Of a DNA stretch of 64,000 nt, positions 26,124 to 34,380 are shown in pieces. The DNA is from Desulfurococcaceae archaeon MEX13E-LK6-19. GTDB taxonomy: Archaea; Thermoproteota; Thermoprotei_A; Sulfolobales; Desulfurococcaceae. Position 1 is the stretch's first letter, and the number at the start of each line of letters is the position of its first letter. The stretch lies in contig CP072660.1 of NCBI GenBank assembly GCA_029637525.1, positions 893,612 to 957,611 of the forward strand. The letters run 5' to 3'. The notes under the pieces are model-generated. The model made no database searches. It saw only the letters and a list, made by a program, of their open reading frames with translations, and was not told where the DNA came from. Both the position numbers and the translations under genes were made by a program.

Positions 26124-26475
26124 CCTCTGCCTTCAATCCTTTAATACATGCTTTTTTATCGTAAAGTAGGAAAACAGGCGTGAACGCAAGTAAATTAACA
26201 AGACCCTTCATTCTCACTAATACTTTTGTCTTCTTTGACGCACAATAGATTTCAATAAGCGAGAGATCCTCGCCCATGTTTACTCTCTGGTAATCGCCTA
26301 TAACAACTTCTTCACAGTAATCCTGGAGTCTAGACCAAAGAGCATAAGGATCTCGTGCATCAATAATTATATTATTGTTTTCAAGAAAGACCTTTCCTTC
26401 ACTACTTATTACCGATGCAAGCTCCCAATAAATAGAATCAATAACGTTTTGTTTTCTCCTTCTTCGCCTAGGCAT
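26110..26475 (-). CDS. Hypothetical basic protein
   Basis: About 121 residues from ATG at 26475 (MPRRRRRKQNVIDSIYWELA); a longer frame opens at 26502 but adds only nine residues. The N-terminus is strongly basic. The remainder alternates helix and strand (DARDPYALWSRLQDYCEEVV, then LVRMKGLVNLLAFTPVFLLY) and has three cysteines. I do not recognise the family. The basic head suggests nucleic-acid or ribosome contact. Its last 14 bases overlap the end of the convergent tRNA-binding gene, which limits free change of both C-termini. Confidence 0.6.
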   Translation of the reverse strand: MPRRRRRKQNVIDSIYWELASVISSEGKVFLENNNIIIDARDPYALWSRLQDYCEEVVIGDYQRVNMGEDLSLIEIYCASKKTKVLVRMKGLVNLLAFTPVFLLYDKKACIKGLKAEVNVL

Positions 26476-26558
26476 AAAAAGCCACCTTTCCCAACTATGC
26501 AATCTCTAGACTAATAGTATCGTTATAAACAGGAGGCCGTATCATAACGATATGAGTG

Positions 26559-26566
26559 TTTAAAAG
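26559..26566 (+). promoter_or_regulatory. TATA box of the sRNA candidate at 26592
   Basis: TTTAAAAG about 27-34 bases before the conserved start of the RNA at 26593, the expected archaeal spacing. It probably also serves ogt downstream by read-through. Confidence 0.5.
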
Positions 26567-26591
26567 GATGGTATTGCTAAACTTAAGTAAT

Positions 26592-26662
26592 AGTGGATGA
26601 AGAAACTCCCCGCTGCGAACCCGTAAAACGGGTTATGAGCAAGCAGGTGAGCTGCCTGACAC
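26592..26662 (+). ncRNA. C/D-box-like sRNA candidate, twin of the one at 9119
   Basis: G+C-rich island between a TATA box and ogt. It opens with the same bases as the RNA at 9119 (GTGGATGAAGAAA, then CCCCG) and closes with the same CTGACAC (D box CTGA 26656-26659). GTG before and CAC after the boxes can pair. Internally it differs: a perfect hairpin AACCCGT-AAA-ACGGGTT (26618-26634) and a second, GCAG-GTGAG-CTGC (26643-26655). Clear D' and C' boxes are lacking, so it may be a single-guide or atypical kink-turn RNA. It ends 27 bases before the ogt start, so a leader element of ogt is the alternative. Confidence 0.48.
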
Positions 26663-26688
26663 TCTCTTAGAACCTAGGTGTAAAAACA

Positions 26689-27054
26689 ATGGTTCTTTAT
26701 GTTCTCGAGCTCGAAGAGAACAAGGTAAGAAAAGCTCGACTAGAAGATTACATGGAGGTAATATATGCTCTAATAAGTCTTGTTGAACCGGGTAAAGTTA
26801 CAACATACGGTTCTATAGCGAAATTACTTGGAATAAGTCCGAGACTTGTAGGAAAAATAATGGCGGCTAACAAATCACCCATTGTTATACCATGTCATAG
26901 AGTTGTAAAGAGTAATGGAGATTTAGGTGGATATAGTCGTGGCGGCGTAAAAATAAAGAAAAGACTCCTAGAGCTTGAAGGGGTTGTTTTTAGCCGAGGT
27001 GAAGTGGTTGATAAGAAGTGTATTATTGATTTAAAAGAGCTTCTTGACCCTTGA
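26689..27054 (+). CDS. ogt: Methylated-DNA--protein-cysteine methyltransferase
   Basis: Suicide repair protein that takes the alkyl group from O6-alkylguanine. Acceptor cysteine is Cys69 in IVIPCHRVVKSNGDLGGY, with the DNA-binding helix before it (YGSIAKLLGISPRLVGKIM, Arg finger included) and GGVKIKKRLLELEG after. At 121 residues it lacks the usual N-terminal domain, as in several thermophilic archaea. Because the Cys is kept, it is not an alkyltransferase-like (ATL) protein. AGGTG lies eight bases before the ATG. Its 3' end overlaps the convergent radical SAM gene by 24 bases. Confidence 0.93.
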   Translation: MVLYVLELEENKVRKARLEDYMEVIYALISLVEPGKVTTYGSIAKLLGISPRLVGKIMAANKSPIVIPCHRVVKSNGDLGGYSRGGVKIKKRLLELEGVVFSRGEVVDKKCIIDLKELLDP

Positions 27055-28005
27055 GATATCTTGTGTATGTTGTTTAGGTATGAGGTGTGTTCCATCGCAA
27101 CTCTCTGCATTGAAGTATGTTGGTTCTAGAAATCCTTCTCTACAAACAGCATGGGATAACCCTGCTTCTCTTGCAGCTTCTACAACTGGTTTCAATAATT
27201 GTTTTCTCAGCTCTTGGTTTAAGTAATAGTATCCATGTATCCGAGTTCCTTTTTCTAGATAAAGTCTTCTCCAATAGCTTGCCATATCAGGGAATTCTTC
27301 AATGAGGCGTTTGATGTTATCTGGTCTAGCTTTATATGTGGAAGTTACGATATGTTTCCCTCCATACTCTTTTACACGATGTACTAGTTCTCGAAGCATT
27401 TCAGGATCATCGTTTAGCCCGGGTATGATAGGATCTATTCGTACTCCTACGGGAATGTTTCTGTTCGATAAAACCCTTATCGCTTCTAAACGTTTAGTAT
27501 AAGGTGGTGCATAAGGTTCAAGTCTTCTAGCTAATGAGTCATCAAGACCTGTTATGGTTATCATAACGGCTGCCGGGATCTTAGACAATAGGTCAGCGTC
27601 CCTAGTAACTAGATCGGATTTAGTTGTAATCAATGTCTTTACAGAGTACTTGTAAAAGATCTCAAGGACTTTTCTAGTCAGCAAAAGCCATTTCTCAATG
27701 GGAGGATATGGATCAGAACTGCTGCTCATTTCAACAACAAGTTCTCTGTTTATAAACGCTATGTCGTGAGTTACATTCCTAAGAAGCATTTTCTTAGGCG
27801 TACTAGGTTTACGACCGATATAGCTTGTTGCATAACAATACAGACAAAAATGGCTACAACCTGTATAGGGTTGCAGACTATATTTTGGACGACAAGTACA
27901 TAGAGGACTACGCCATGGATCGAATGGTCTTATCACTTTAAGCTTTCTTATATTCCCATAAATCTTATGGCCTTTAACTAGAGAAGTCATGTACCTCTTC
28001 CTCAC
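27031..28005 (-). CDS. Radical SAM protein, SplB-like (COG1533)
   Basis: 324 residues. The Fe4S4/SAM loop is YTGCSHFCLYCYATSYIGRK with the three cysteines spaced C-x3-C-x2-C. TIM-barrel elements follow (ELVVEMSSSSDPYPPIEKWL, typical of the spore-photoproduct-lyase-like family; RIDPIIPGLND; HIVTSTYKARP). Another cysteine cluster near the end (AVCREGF, ESCDGTHL) may hold substrate. The biological substrate of COG1533 proteins in archaea is not known; DNA photolesion repair is a guess encouraged only by the neighbouring ogt. The start is at 28005, shortly after the H/ACA RNA candidate on the same strand. Confidence 0.85.
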   Translation of the reverse strand: MRKRYMTSLVKGHKIYGNIRKLKVIRPFDPWRSPLCTCRPKYSLQPYTGCSHFCLYCYATSYIGRKPSTPKKMLLRNVTHDIAFINRELVVEMSSSSDPYPPIEKWLLLTRKVLEIFYKYSVKTLITTKSDLVTRDADLLSKIPAAVMITITGLDDSLARRLEPYAPPYTKRLEAIRVLSNRNIPVGVRIDPIIPGLNDDPEMLRELVHRVKEYGGKHIVTSTYKARPDNIKRLIEEFPDMASYWRRLYLEKGTRIHGYYYLNQELRKQLLKPVVEAAREAGLSHAVCREGFLEPTYFNAESCDGTHLIPKQHTQDISRVKKLF

Positions 28006-28032
28006 ATGATTACAGAAACTTTTAGCTAAAAA

Positions 28033-28115
28033 TGGTGTCCCCCGCCAGACCGACCCTCCTCATATTCATCCCCCACACGGGGGTCTCGGGAGAGTGTGAG
28101 ATGGCGGGGGCCCCT
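28033..28115 (-). ncRNA. H/ACA-box guide RNA candidate
   Basis: A very G+C-rich, foldable island in an A+T-rich gap, read on the minus strand. A perfect nine-pair lower stem is formed by CCCCCGCCA (28110-28102) and TGGCGGGGG (28047-28039). ACA follows immediately (28038-28036), then a T run. Within is a closed hairpin CCCCC-GTGT-GGGGG. Between hairpin and stem is an asymmetric loop with GAGA opposite ATGA, compatible with an L7Ae kink-turn, and then an internal loop that can serve as a pseudouridylation pocket. A TATA-like TATTAAAG lies about 25 bases before the 5' end. The target is not identified. Confidence 0.62.
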
Positions 28116-28137
28116 CTTTTCTTTTAGTTATTTCCTC

Positions 28138-28145
28138 CTTTAATA
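28138..28145 (-). promoter_or_regulatory. TATA-like box of the H/ACA RNA candidate
   Basis: On the minus strand TATTAAAG, preceding the first G of the G+C-rich RNA by about 23-28 bases; consistent with an independent RNA gene. Confidence 0.45.
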
Positions 28146-28246
28146 GTTGTATGGTCTGTTCGTTCTTTTTTCAATGATCAATTAAGTAATAATTATATAG
28201 CAACGCTGTTGAAATAATAAGATAAGATATTCTGGGGTTGATTGTT

Positions 28247-30664
28247 ATGAGTAAGAAATACATGAGTATACTATCATTGATCTTTGTCTTCATATTAGTT
28301 ACTTCATTTATGCCAGTAATCCATACAGAGACACAATTAGAGACGATACCAGAACTACCAGGCCTCGATTCAATGCCTGGAGAAACACTGGCCAAGAATG
28401 TTACTCTAGGAAAACCAGCTGTGGTATTTCCTGGAGACTCATTTACAATAGAGTTCAAAGCTCCTGTCGATGCGTCAACAGGTTATATCTATGGCGTCTT
28501 TGCTGAAGACGATCATCTTGTTGTCAGAAACTACACGGTAACCGTGGTAGCTCACACAGAATCCAACACAACCACGATAACATTACCAGAAGACGTTGAG
28601 CCGGGTCTTTATGACCTAGTACTTGTTGGGAGCAGTGTCGTTGAATTACCACGTAGCGTCTGGGTAATAACAGAAGAAACACTAGCAAAGCTCTTTATAG
28701 CACATGTAAGTGATCAGCATTATGGCTCAGGTGAACCAGACACAATTACTGGTCAGTACAAGAGATTCGCTGGACAAATGCTCATAAACCTGCTTGGTGT
28801 AGACGCTGTATTCGTGACGGGAGATGAAGCCGATGGTGCCGCAGAACCAGAGTACAAGTATAGTGTAGGGTTTAGAACAAGCTTCCTATACTCAATACCA
28901 TTCTTCATAGTACCAGGAAACCATGATTGGCCATTGAAACACTTCCTAAGATTCTACGGTGACGATAAATGGTATAGAGTTATTGGCGGTAAGTATCTAA
29001 TCATAGGAATGGATACTAGAGATGAAGGATATCCTACAGAAGACCAAATGAGATGGCTCGAAGGAATACTGAAAGAGTACAAGGACATACCAATAAAAAT
29101 AGTAATGATGCACCACCCAGTATTCTACTACCAGGGAACACTAGAAATAAGCTCAAGCGATCCGATCCTGCAAACAGACCCACATACGAACCCCGACAAC
29201 CCATTAAGCTACTATTGGGGTGCAAACACAACCATAGCAACATGGTTCCTTAGATTATGTGAAGACTATAAGATAACATTGGTACTAGCAGGACACATTC
29301 ATAGAGACCAATACGTAAAATTTGTATCAACAAGAACTGGTACAACAACATACTTCATCACAACAACAACATTTGCACAAAGCAGACCCAACTACAACGG
29401 ATTCATAGCATTCGAAATATCTAGCGATGGGAGCATATCATTCCCGATCAAGATGCCAACATTTGTTGGTTTCGATGACGTTGATAGGAGAAGAGTATAC
29501 AATTCTATATCACTTGATCCAGAATGGGACAAGTACTTCTTCGGACATGTATATGAGGCACCTCACGCCTATAGATTCGATCTAATAAACAACCTTAGTA
29601 TAATAGATGTATCAAGAAAGGTGATCATATCACTACCATGGGCTGGTCCAGCATTCTCCAAAGAGTTGTCAGCTACTAATGGAGGCTCCATAAAAGTACT
29701 TGACATGAAAGTAATTGGTAACAGACTATACGCCCTGTTAGACATTAATCTGCCAGGTAATGGAAGTACGGTAGAGTTTGTCTTCTACAATATGCCAGAC
29801 TACTTCCCGCCTAGCGTAGACATATTATTCTTTGGTACGCCAGAAACAGGAAAAACCAATATGATCTTCGTGACAGTAAATGACGGCGAATGGGGTCTTG
29901 TGAAAATCTCTGGATACCTCATGTTAGGAGATACAATTGTTAACCTCAAGAAGTATAGTGCAGATACGTATATGGTAACAATTAGTGTACCGTCATCTGA
30001 CCAGCCTATTGAAGGAATACTTCACGTAGAAGCCGTAGATGCAGCAGGAAATATACTGTCAAGAAACTTCACTATAACATTCTATCCACCAGGCCAAGCT
30101 CCATCACCGTCTACACATACGTTAAACATTAGCATTACAATAGAAGGAGTAGAGAAAACACCATTAGCGAAAATAGCTATTGCATCAAACACATTCTATA
30201 AACTATACGACTTAGAGAGCACTGTGCTAAGTCTTGAATTACCTGAGGGAGTATACGAGATAACGGTAATACCTACTGAAGGTAATACAACAGACTTCCT
30301 AGGAAACTTTAGTTTCATTAAATGGGTTGTAGGAGAAACAGAATCAACCGAGCCATCAATAACTATAAACTTAACAAGTGACATAACTCTACAGTTATAC
30401 TTTGAAACACATGAACTACCATTACCAACAACTACAACCACTACGACCACTACTACAACCACGACTACAACTACTACGACAACCACTACAACTACAACAA
30501 CTACTACGACTACGACCACCACTACAACGACAACTACAACAACCACGACCACAACAACTACAACGACACCACCAGCACCAGGAGTCAACATAGGACTAAT
30601 AGCAGCAGCAATCATAATAATCATAATAATAATTGCTGTAGCACTTTACCTAAAAAGAAAGTAA
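28247..30664 (+). CDS. Cell-surface metallophosphoesterase on a threonine stalk
   Basis: About 805 residues. Signal peptide MSKKYMSILSLIFVFILVTS; beta-rich domain to about 150; calcineurin-like phosphoesterase core with the dimetal motifs SDQHYG, VTGDEADG (GDLVD in most relatives), VPGNHDWP, MMHHPVFY and LAGHIHRDQ. Beta domains follow. Then comes an uninterrupted run of 47 threonines, one membrane helix (IAAAIIIIIIIIAVALYL) and KRK. So it is an extracellular phosphatase or nucleotidase held off the membrane by a probably O-glycosylated stalk. A TTG nine bases upstream is the longer start; GGGG spacing favours the ATG at 28247. The substrate is unknown. Confidence 0.88.
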   Translation: MSKKYMSILSLIFVFILVTSFMPVIHTETQLETIPELPGLDSMPGETLAKNVTLGKPAVVFPGDSFTIEFKAPVDASTGYIYGVFAEDDHLVVRNYTVTVVAHTESNTTTITLPEDVEPGLYDLVLVGSSVVELPRSVWVITEETLAKLFIAHVSDQHYGSGEPDTITGQYKRFAGQMLINLLGVDAVFVTGDEADGAAEPEYKYSVGFRTSFLYSIPFFIVPGNHDWPLKHFLRFYGDDKWYRVIGGKYLIIGMDTRDEGYPTEDQMRWLEGILKEYKDIPIKIVMMHHPVFYYQGTLEISSSDPILQTDPHTNPDNPLSYYWGANTTIATWFLRLCEDYKITLVLAGHIHRDQYVKFVSTRTGTTTYFITTTTFAQSRPNYNGFIAFEISSDGSISFPIKMPTFVGFDDVDRRRVYNSISLDPEWDKYFFGHVYEAPHAYRFDLINNLSIIDVSRKVIISLPWAGPAFSKELSATNGGSIKVLDMKVIGNRLYALLDINLPGNGSTVEFVFYNMPDYFPPSVDILFFGTPETGKTNMIFVTVNDGEWGLVKISGYLMLGDTIVNLKKYSADTYMVTISVPSSDQPIEGILHVEAVDAAGNILSRNFTITFYPPGQAPSPSTHTLNISITIEGVEKTPLAKIAIASNTFYKLYDLESTVLSLELPEGVYEITVIPTEGNTTDFLGNFSFIKWVVGETESTEPSITINLTSDITLQLYFETHELPLPTTTTTTTTTTTTTTTTTTTTTTTTTTTTTTTTTTTTTTTTTTTTTTTPPAPGVNIGLIAAAIIIIIIIIAVALYLKRK
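30428..30568 (+). repeat. 47-codon threonine homopolymer
   Basis: Forty-seven consecutive ACN codons. All four codons (ACA, ACT, ACC, ACG) are mixed irregularly, so the DNA is not a simple microsatellite; the amino acid is what is conserved. It forms the stalk between ectodomain and membrane anchor of the phosphoesterase. Confidence 0.95.
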
Positions 30665-30684
30665 TGTAGAGAAAAATTATGTAA

Positions 30685-30702
30685 TTTTTAACATTTTTTT
30701 AA
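30685..30702 (+). terminator. T-rich tract after the phosphoesterase gene
   Basis: Two T runs (five and seven) within 40 bases of the stop codon, in the short gap before the convergent ABC ATPase gene. T tracts are the usual crenarchaeal termination signal; no hairpin is needed or seen. Confidence 0.4.
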
Positions 30703-30780
30703 TAATACAAACTAAATTCCCTGTTAAGGATGTGTAAAATATTGTTTACTGAATAAGGTAAGGAAGTTAAAATTATGTTT

Positions 30781-31848
30781 TTATTTAAAAGGAATTATTC
30801 TAACGTTTTCTCTATGTATATACACTGTTATTTCTGAGCCGAGTGGAACTTCTAATTGGTTTGGCAGATATGCTATGAGGGATGCGTTACCGATTTTTAT
30901 TCTTGCTTCGATTTTCTCTCCTACAAACATCTGGAAGTCTAGTTTTCCTTTCAACACATTATATCCTGTTAAGTTGGCTGGTTTGGATACTTCAATGTTT
31001 TCAGGTCTTATGACAACTGCTGCTGTTCCCTTCATACCGGGCTCGACAAGTGTTCCATCTAGTTCGATGCCTAGTTCATCGACGTGTATTTTTGCGTAAA
31101 TGTCTTTGCTTTCGGTGATAACTCCTTTGTAGATGTTGCTTCTACCAATGAATCCTGCTACAAACATTGACCTTGGATAGAAGTATACTTCTTTCGGTGT
31201 ACCTACTTGTAATATCTTGCCATCCTTCATTACTGCTATTCTATCGCTGAGACTCATTGCTTCAAGCTGGTCGTGTGTAACATAAATAGTTGTGATTCCT
31301 AGTCTCTTTTGTATTCTCTTTATCTCCTCTCTCATCTCAATTCTTAGTTTGGCATCGAGGTTTGATAATGGCTCGTCGAGTAGGAGAACACGTGGCTCTA
31401 CTACTAGTGCTCTAGCAAGTGCTACACGTTGCTGTTGACCACCAGATAATTGTAGTGGATACCTTCTCTCTAAACCCTCTAATCTAACCAGCTCTAGTAC
31501 TTGCTTAACTCTTTTCCTTATCTCTTCCTCAGGTAGTTTACGAAGTCTGAGTCCGTAAGCGATGTTGTCATAGACTGTCATATGGGGCCATAGAGCATAG
31601 TTCTGGAAAACCATGGCAGTATTTCTCTCGTAGGGCTTCTTGAACGTTACATCCTCATCATCGAAGTAAACACGTCCTTCTTCTGGCGCCTCGAAGCCAG
31701 CTATTATTCTTAGTGTTGTTGTTTTACCACAACCACTAGGACCTAGTAGTGTAAACAATTCGCCAGACTCGATTTCAAGATTTATATGGTCTACTGCTAC
31801 AACGGCGCCATAAACCTTCGTTATATTCACGAGCCTAACCTTTGTCAT
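30781..31848 (-). CDS. ABC transporter ATP-binding subunit (CUT1/FbpC-like)
   Basis: 355 residues. Walker A GPSGCGKTT, Q-loop in MVFQNYALWPHMTVYDNI, signature LSGGQQQRVALARAL, Walker B RVLLLDEPLSNLD and switch histidine in YVTHDQLEAMSLSDRI. Residues 240-355 are a TOBE-type beta domain as in MalK, UgpC, PotA and FbpC. It energises the permease encoded just upstream, and AGGTGTCCCACA precedes the ATG. Operon order: binding protein, permease, ATPase. The TOBE domain fits sugar, iron, thiamine or polyamine importers; the mannosidase nearby makes a glycoside the best guess. Confidence 0.93.
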   Translation of the reverse strand: MTKVRLVNITKVYGAVVAVDHINLEIESGELFTLLGPSGCGKTTTLRIIAGFEAPEEGRVYFDDEDVTFKKPYERNTAMVFQNYALWPHMTVYDNIAYGLRLRKLPEEEIRKRVKQVLELVRLEGLERRYPLQLSGGQQQRVALARALVVEPRVLLLDEPLSNLDAKLRIEMREEIKRIQKRLGITTIYVTHDQLEAMSLSDRIAVMKDGKILQVGTPKEVYFYPRSMFVAGFIGRSNIYKGVITESKDIYAKIHVDELGIELDGTLVEPGMKGTAAVVIRPENIEVSKPANLTGYNVLKGKLDFQMFVGEKIEARIKIGNASLIAYLPNQLEVPLGSEITVYIHRENVRIIPFK

Positions 31849-31914
31849 TGTGGGACACCTAGTTTTTAGTTAATTATGTGTTTTGAACATTATAAAACAT
31901 ACTTTCATTTAAAG

Positions 31915-34155
31915 CTAGGCAGCTCCTATGAATGCGTATCTCTGCTTGAATCCTAGCGTAATTATCAGTACGACAGCCAACTGTATTAGTATCAATAGCA
32001 AGCCCATTGCAGCAGTATATGGTATACCCTCGGTTGTCCCGCCCTTGTATATGTGCATCATATACCACGTCATCGGTGCTTGTTCTTGGTTAAATGAACC
32101 AATGGTAATGCTTGTGCTAACTTCTGTTGATATGTAGATGAAGCCTACCATGGCACCACTAATCATGTTCAATACTATGAGGGGTAACACAATACTTCCT
32201 AGGACTTTAAGTCTTTTTGCTCCAAGATTGAGAGCAGCTTCTTCAAGTGTTTCATGTACTTGCTGGAATCCTGCATATACGGAACGCGCCACGAATGGTA
32301 GCTTTCTAATACTATATGCTGTTATTAGTACTGCCCATGCCTGGAACTTAAGTGGGCCACTAGTCGGGTCAAGAGGTGTTCCTGTAAAGAATGTTGAGTA
32401 GAAGTAGAAGTAACCAATAGCTATCACTAGTCCTGGAATAGCGATTGGTATAGTGATTAGTGTATCTAGTAGTGGTGTTATTATCTTTATCTTTGCTCTA
32501 CTTACAGCATATGTTGTTATCAATGATATTATTGTGGCTATTATTGTTGCCACGGTAGCATAGATTATTGTGTTTCTAACATATTTTGCTATATCTGAGA
32601 CGGTGAATATTTCTATAAAGTATTTCAGTGTTGCTTGATCTAATTGTAGAGTGAATTGTCTTACAGGGATGATGTTTAGTGCCATAAGTGCTACGGTTAT
32701 CTGTGGTAGGGCAGTGAATATTACTAATGGGAATATCAATAAGTACACTGCAAGAAGACCTTTCCATCCAAGTTTTCTTTCACGTGGATTCCAGCGTCCG
32801 CCACGCGAGATCATGGCATAGGCTCTCATACCGACGTAACTTCTTATAGTAATGAATCCTAGTACAGCTAATCCTAATAGAATGAATCCAAGCGCTGCTA
32901 TTTCTGGGGAGACTTGTCCATACTCGCTGATGAGGCTACTAAAGATCTTGTAACTTATTAGTCTTCTTTCTTGGAATACTATTGGTGCGCCTAGATCCTC
33001 CAAGCTGAATATAAATACTATTATGGAACCTGCTGCTATACCTGGTAATGCAAGTGGTAGTGTTACTGTCAGGAATAATTTTAATCCTTTAGCACCAAGG
33101 TTTTCGGCCTGTTCCTCCATGCTAGGATCTATGTTAACAAAGCTAGAGTAAGCGTTGAGATAGACTATCGGGTAGAACGCCATTATTTGTGCTAGTGCTA
33201 CACCAGCTAACTCGTGTATTCTTATTTTGAACCCAAAGAGCATGCTGGTTATTTGTGATATGAGTCCATCTAGGCCGAAGAGCAATTTTATCGCGTAAGC
33301 ATTAATGAATGGTGTTACAAACAATGGTATTATCGCTATTATCCTAAGTATTCTTCTACCAGGGAACTGGTATCTGGCAAGAACGAATCCGACTATTATG
33401 CCTAATATTGTGGCAACAGAAGTTACTATTGCTGAGTTTATTAGTGAATTCAGCAGTATACCGTAATCAATACCTGTTATGTCAAAGTAATTAGCATAGG
33501 GCTGCCATGTCCAAGGTTCTCGTTGTACTATTTGACGCAGTTTTATGTATGTTCTGCTCTTGAATATTACTTCAAACCAGTAGTACCATGGTTTTCCTTC
33601 TGGTACTTCAAAAGCGTGTATTAGCATCATTAACAATGGTACTATCAAGAACACTATAAGTATTACAAATGATATGACTATGAATGATATAAGCACGTAA
33701 TCTAGTTTGAATGTAGCTGTCTTTACACGGCGCTGCAAAGCTATGATTTTGTATGCCCTTACTCCTCGTTCTTTTATCCATTTTTGTTTTTGTTTGTATA
33801 GATCTATACGAGATTTTATGTGACCCCAAATGGTCATTGCAACTATTGATAGTAGGAAGAATGCTATGACTCTTGGTATTCCAGGTATTCCGATCATTAG
33901 TACAATAAATATGTATATTATACCGATCATTGATACAAAGCTCCAGGAGAAGGAATATATTAGTCTATATGGGTCGAAGCCCAGTCTGTATGCTATGAAT
34001 ACCCATACTAGCATGCCTAGCCAAAAATAGATCTCGATGTCCTTCATTATATCTGGTGGTATAAGGTCATACGCAATATAATATATTATTGATACTACTA
34101 GTGTGCCTACTAGGAAGTCTTTTAAGCTTAAGTATCTTTCTTCTGAAAGGCTCAT
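31915..34155 (-). CDS. Fused double ABC permease (two MetI-type domains)
   Basis: About 746 residues with fourteen or more membrane helices. Two binding-protein-dependent permease domains are joined in one chain. Each has its EAA loop contacting the ATPase: MEEQAENLGAKGLKLFLTV (first half) and HETLEEAALNLGAKRLKVLG (second half). Such fusions are typical of FbpB/ThiP-type importers. An extra N-terminal region of about 150 residues holds four hydrophobic helices. The longest frame starts GTG at 34164, but this GTG is part of the AGGTGAT Shine-Dalgarno; the ATG at 34155 (MSLSEERYLSLKD) fits. The ATPase gene follows after 66 bases. Confidence 0.9.
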   Translation of the reverse strand: MSLSEERYLSLKDFLVGTLVVSIIYYIAYDLIPPDIMKDIEIYFWLGMLVWVFIAYRLGFDPYRLIYSFSWSFVSMIGIIYIFIVLMIGIPGIPRVIAFFLLSIVAMTIWGHIKSRIDLYKQKQKWIKERGVRAYKIIALQRRVKTATFKLDYVLISFIVISFVILIVFLIVPLLMMLIHAFEVPEGKPWYYWFEVIFKSRTYIKLRQIVQREPWTWQPYANYFDITGIDYGILLNSLINSAIVTSVATILGIIVGFVLARYQFPGRRILRIIAIIPLFVTPFINAYAIKLLFGLDGLISQITSMLFGFKIRIHELAGVALAQIMAFYPIVYLNAYSSFVNIDPSMEEQAENLGAKGLKLFLTVTLPLALPGIAAGSIIVFIFSLEDLGAPIVFQERRLISYKIFSSLISEYGQVSPEIAALGFILLGLAVLGFITIRSYVGMRAYAMISRGGRWNPRERKLGWKGLLAVYLLIFPLVIFTALPQITVALMALNIIPVRQFTLQLDQATLKYFIEIFTVSDIAKYVRNTIIYATVATIIATIISLITTYAVSRAKIKIITPLLDTLITIPIAIPGLVIAIGYFYFYSTFFTGTPLDPTSGPLKFQAWAVLITAYSIRKLPFVARSVYAGFQQVHETLEEAALNLGAKRLKVLGSIVLPLIVLNMISGAMVGFIYISTEVSTSITIGSFNQEQAPMTWYMMHIYKGGTTEGIPYTAAMGLLLILIQLAVVLIITLGFKQRYAFIGAA

Positions 34156-34380
34156 CAATATCACCTAGCTCTAGGTAATATACTTGTGAAGATACTGAAA
34201 TACTTTCTTTCTCTTAGGAAAATAATTTAGTTGGTGGATAGGGGTATTAAGTGTTGTCTATTAGGTTATGTTATGTTAATTGATATTTTAACAGACAATT
34301 TTGGTTAGTTGAAGAAAAAATAACTTATAATGAAGCCTATGTTAAAAAGCTACCTACAACACGGTATTTTGATGCTACCG

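Noticed and set aside
28029-28120. tRNA gene or rho-type terminator
   Set aside because: No cloverleaf, anticodon or T-loop; the ACA directly after a nine-pair stem and the promoter spacing fit an H/ACA RNA better, and crenarchaea do not use such large terminator hairpins.
30428-30568. Possible CRISPR or microsatellite array
   Set aside because: Period is three, no spacer units, and codons vary at the third base; it encodes a stalk.
30196-30624. Long minus-strand frame with a poly-valine run opposite the threonine stalk
   Set aside because: It is the mirror of the ACN codons; no ribosome signal and no family. The same holds for the valine-rich frame at 34463-34684.
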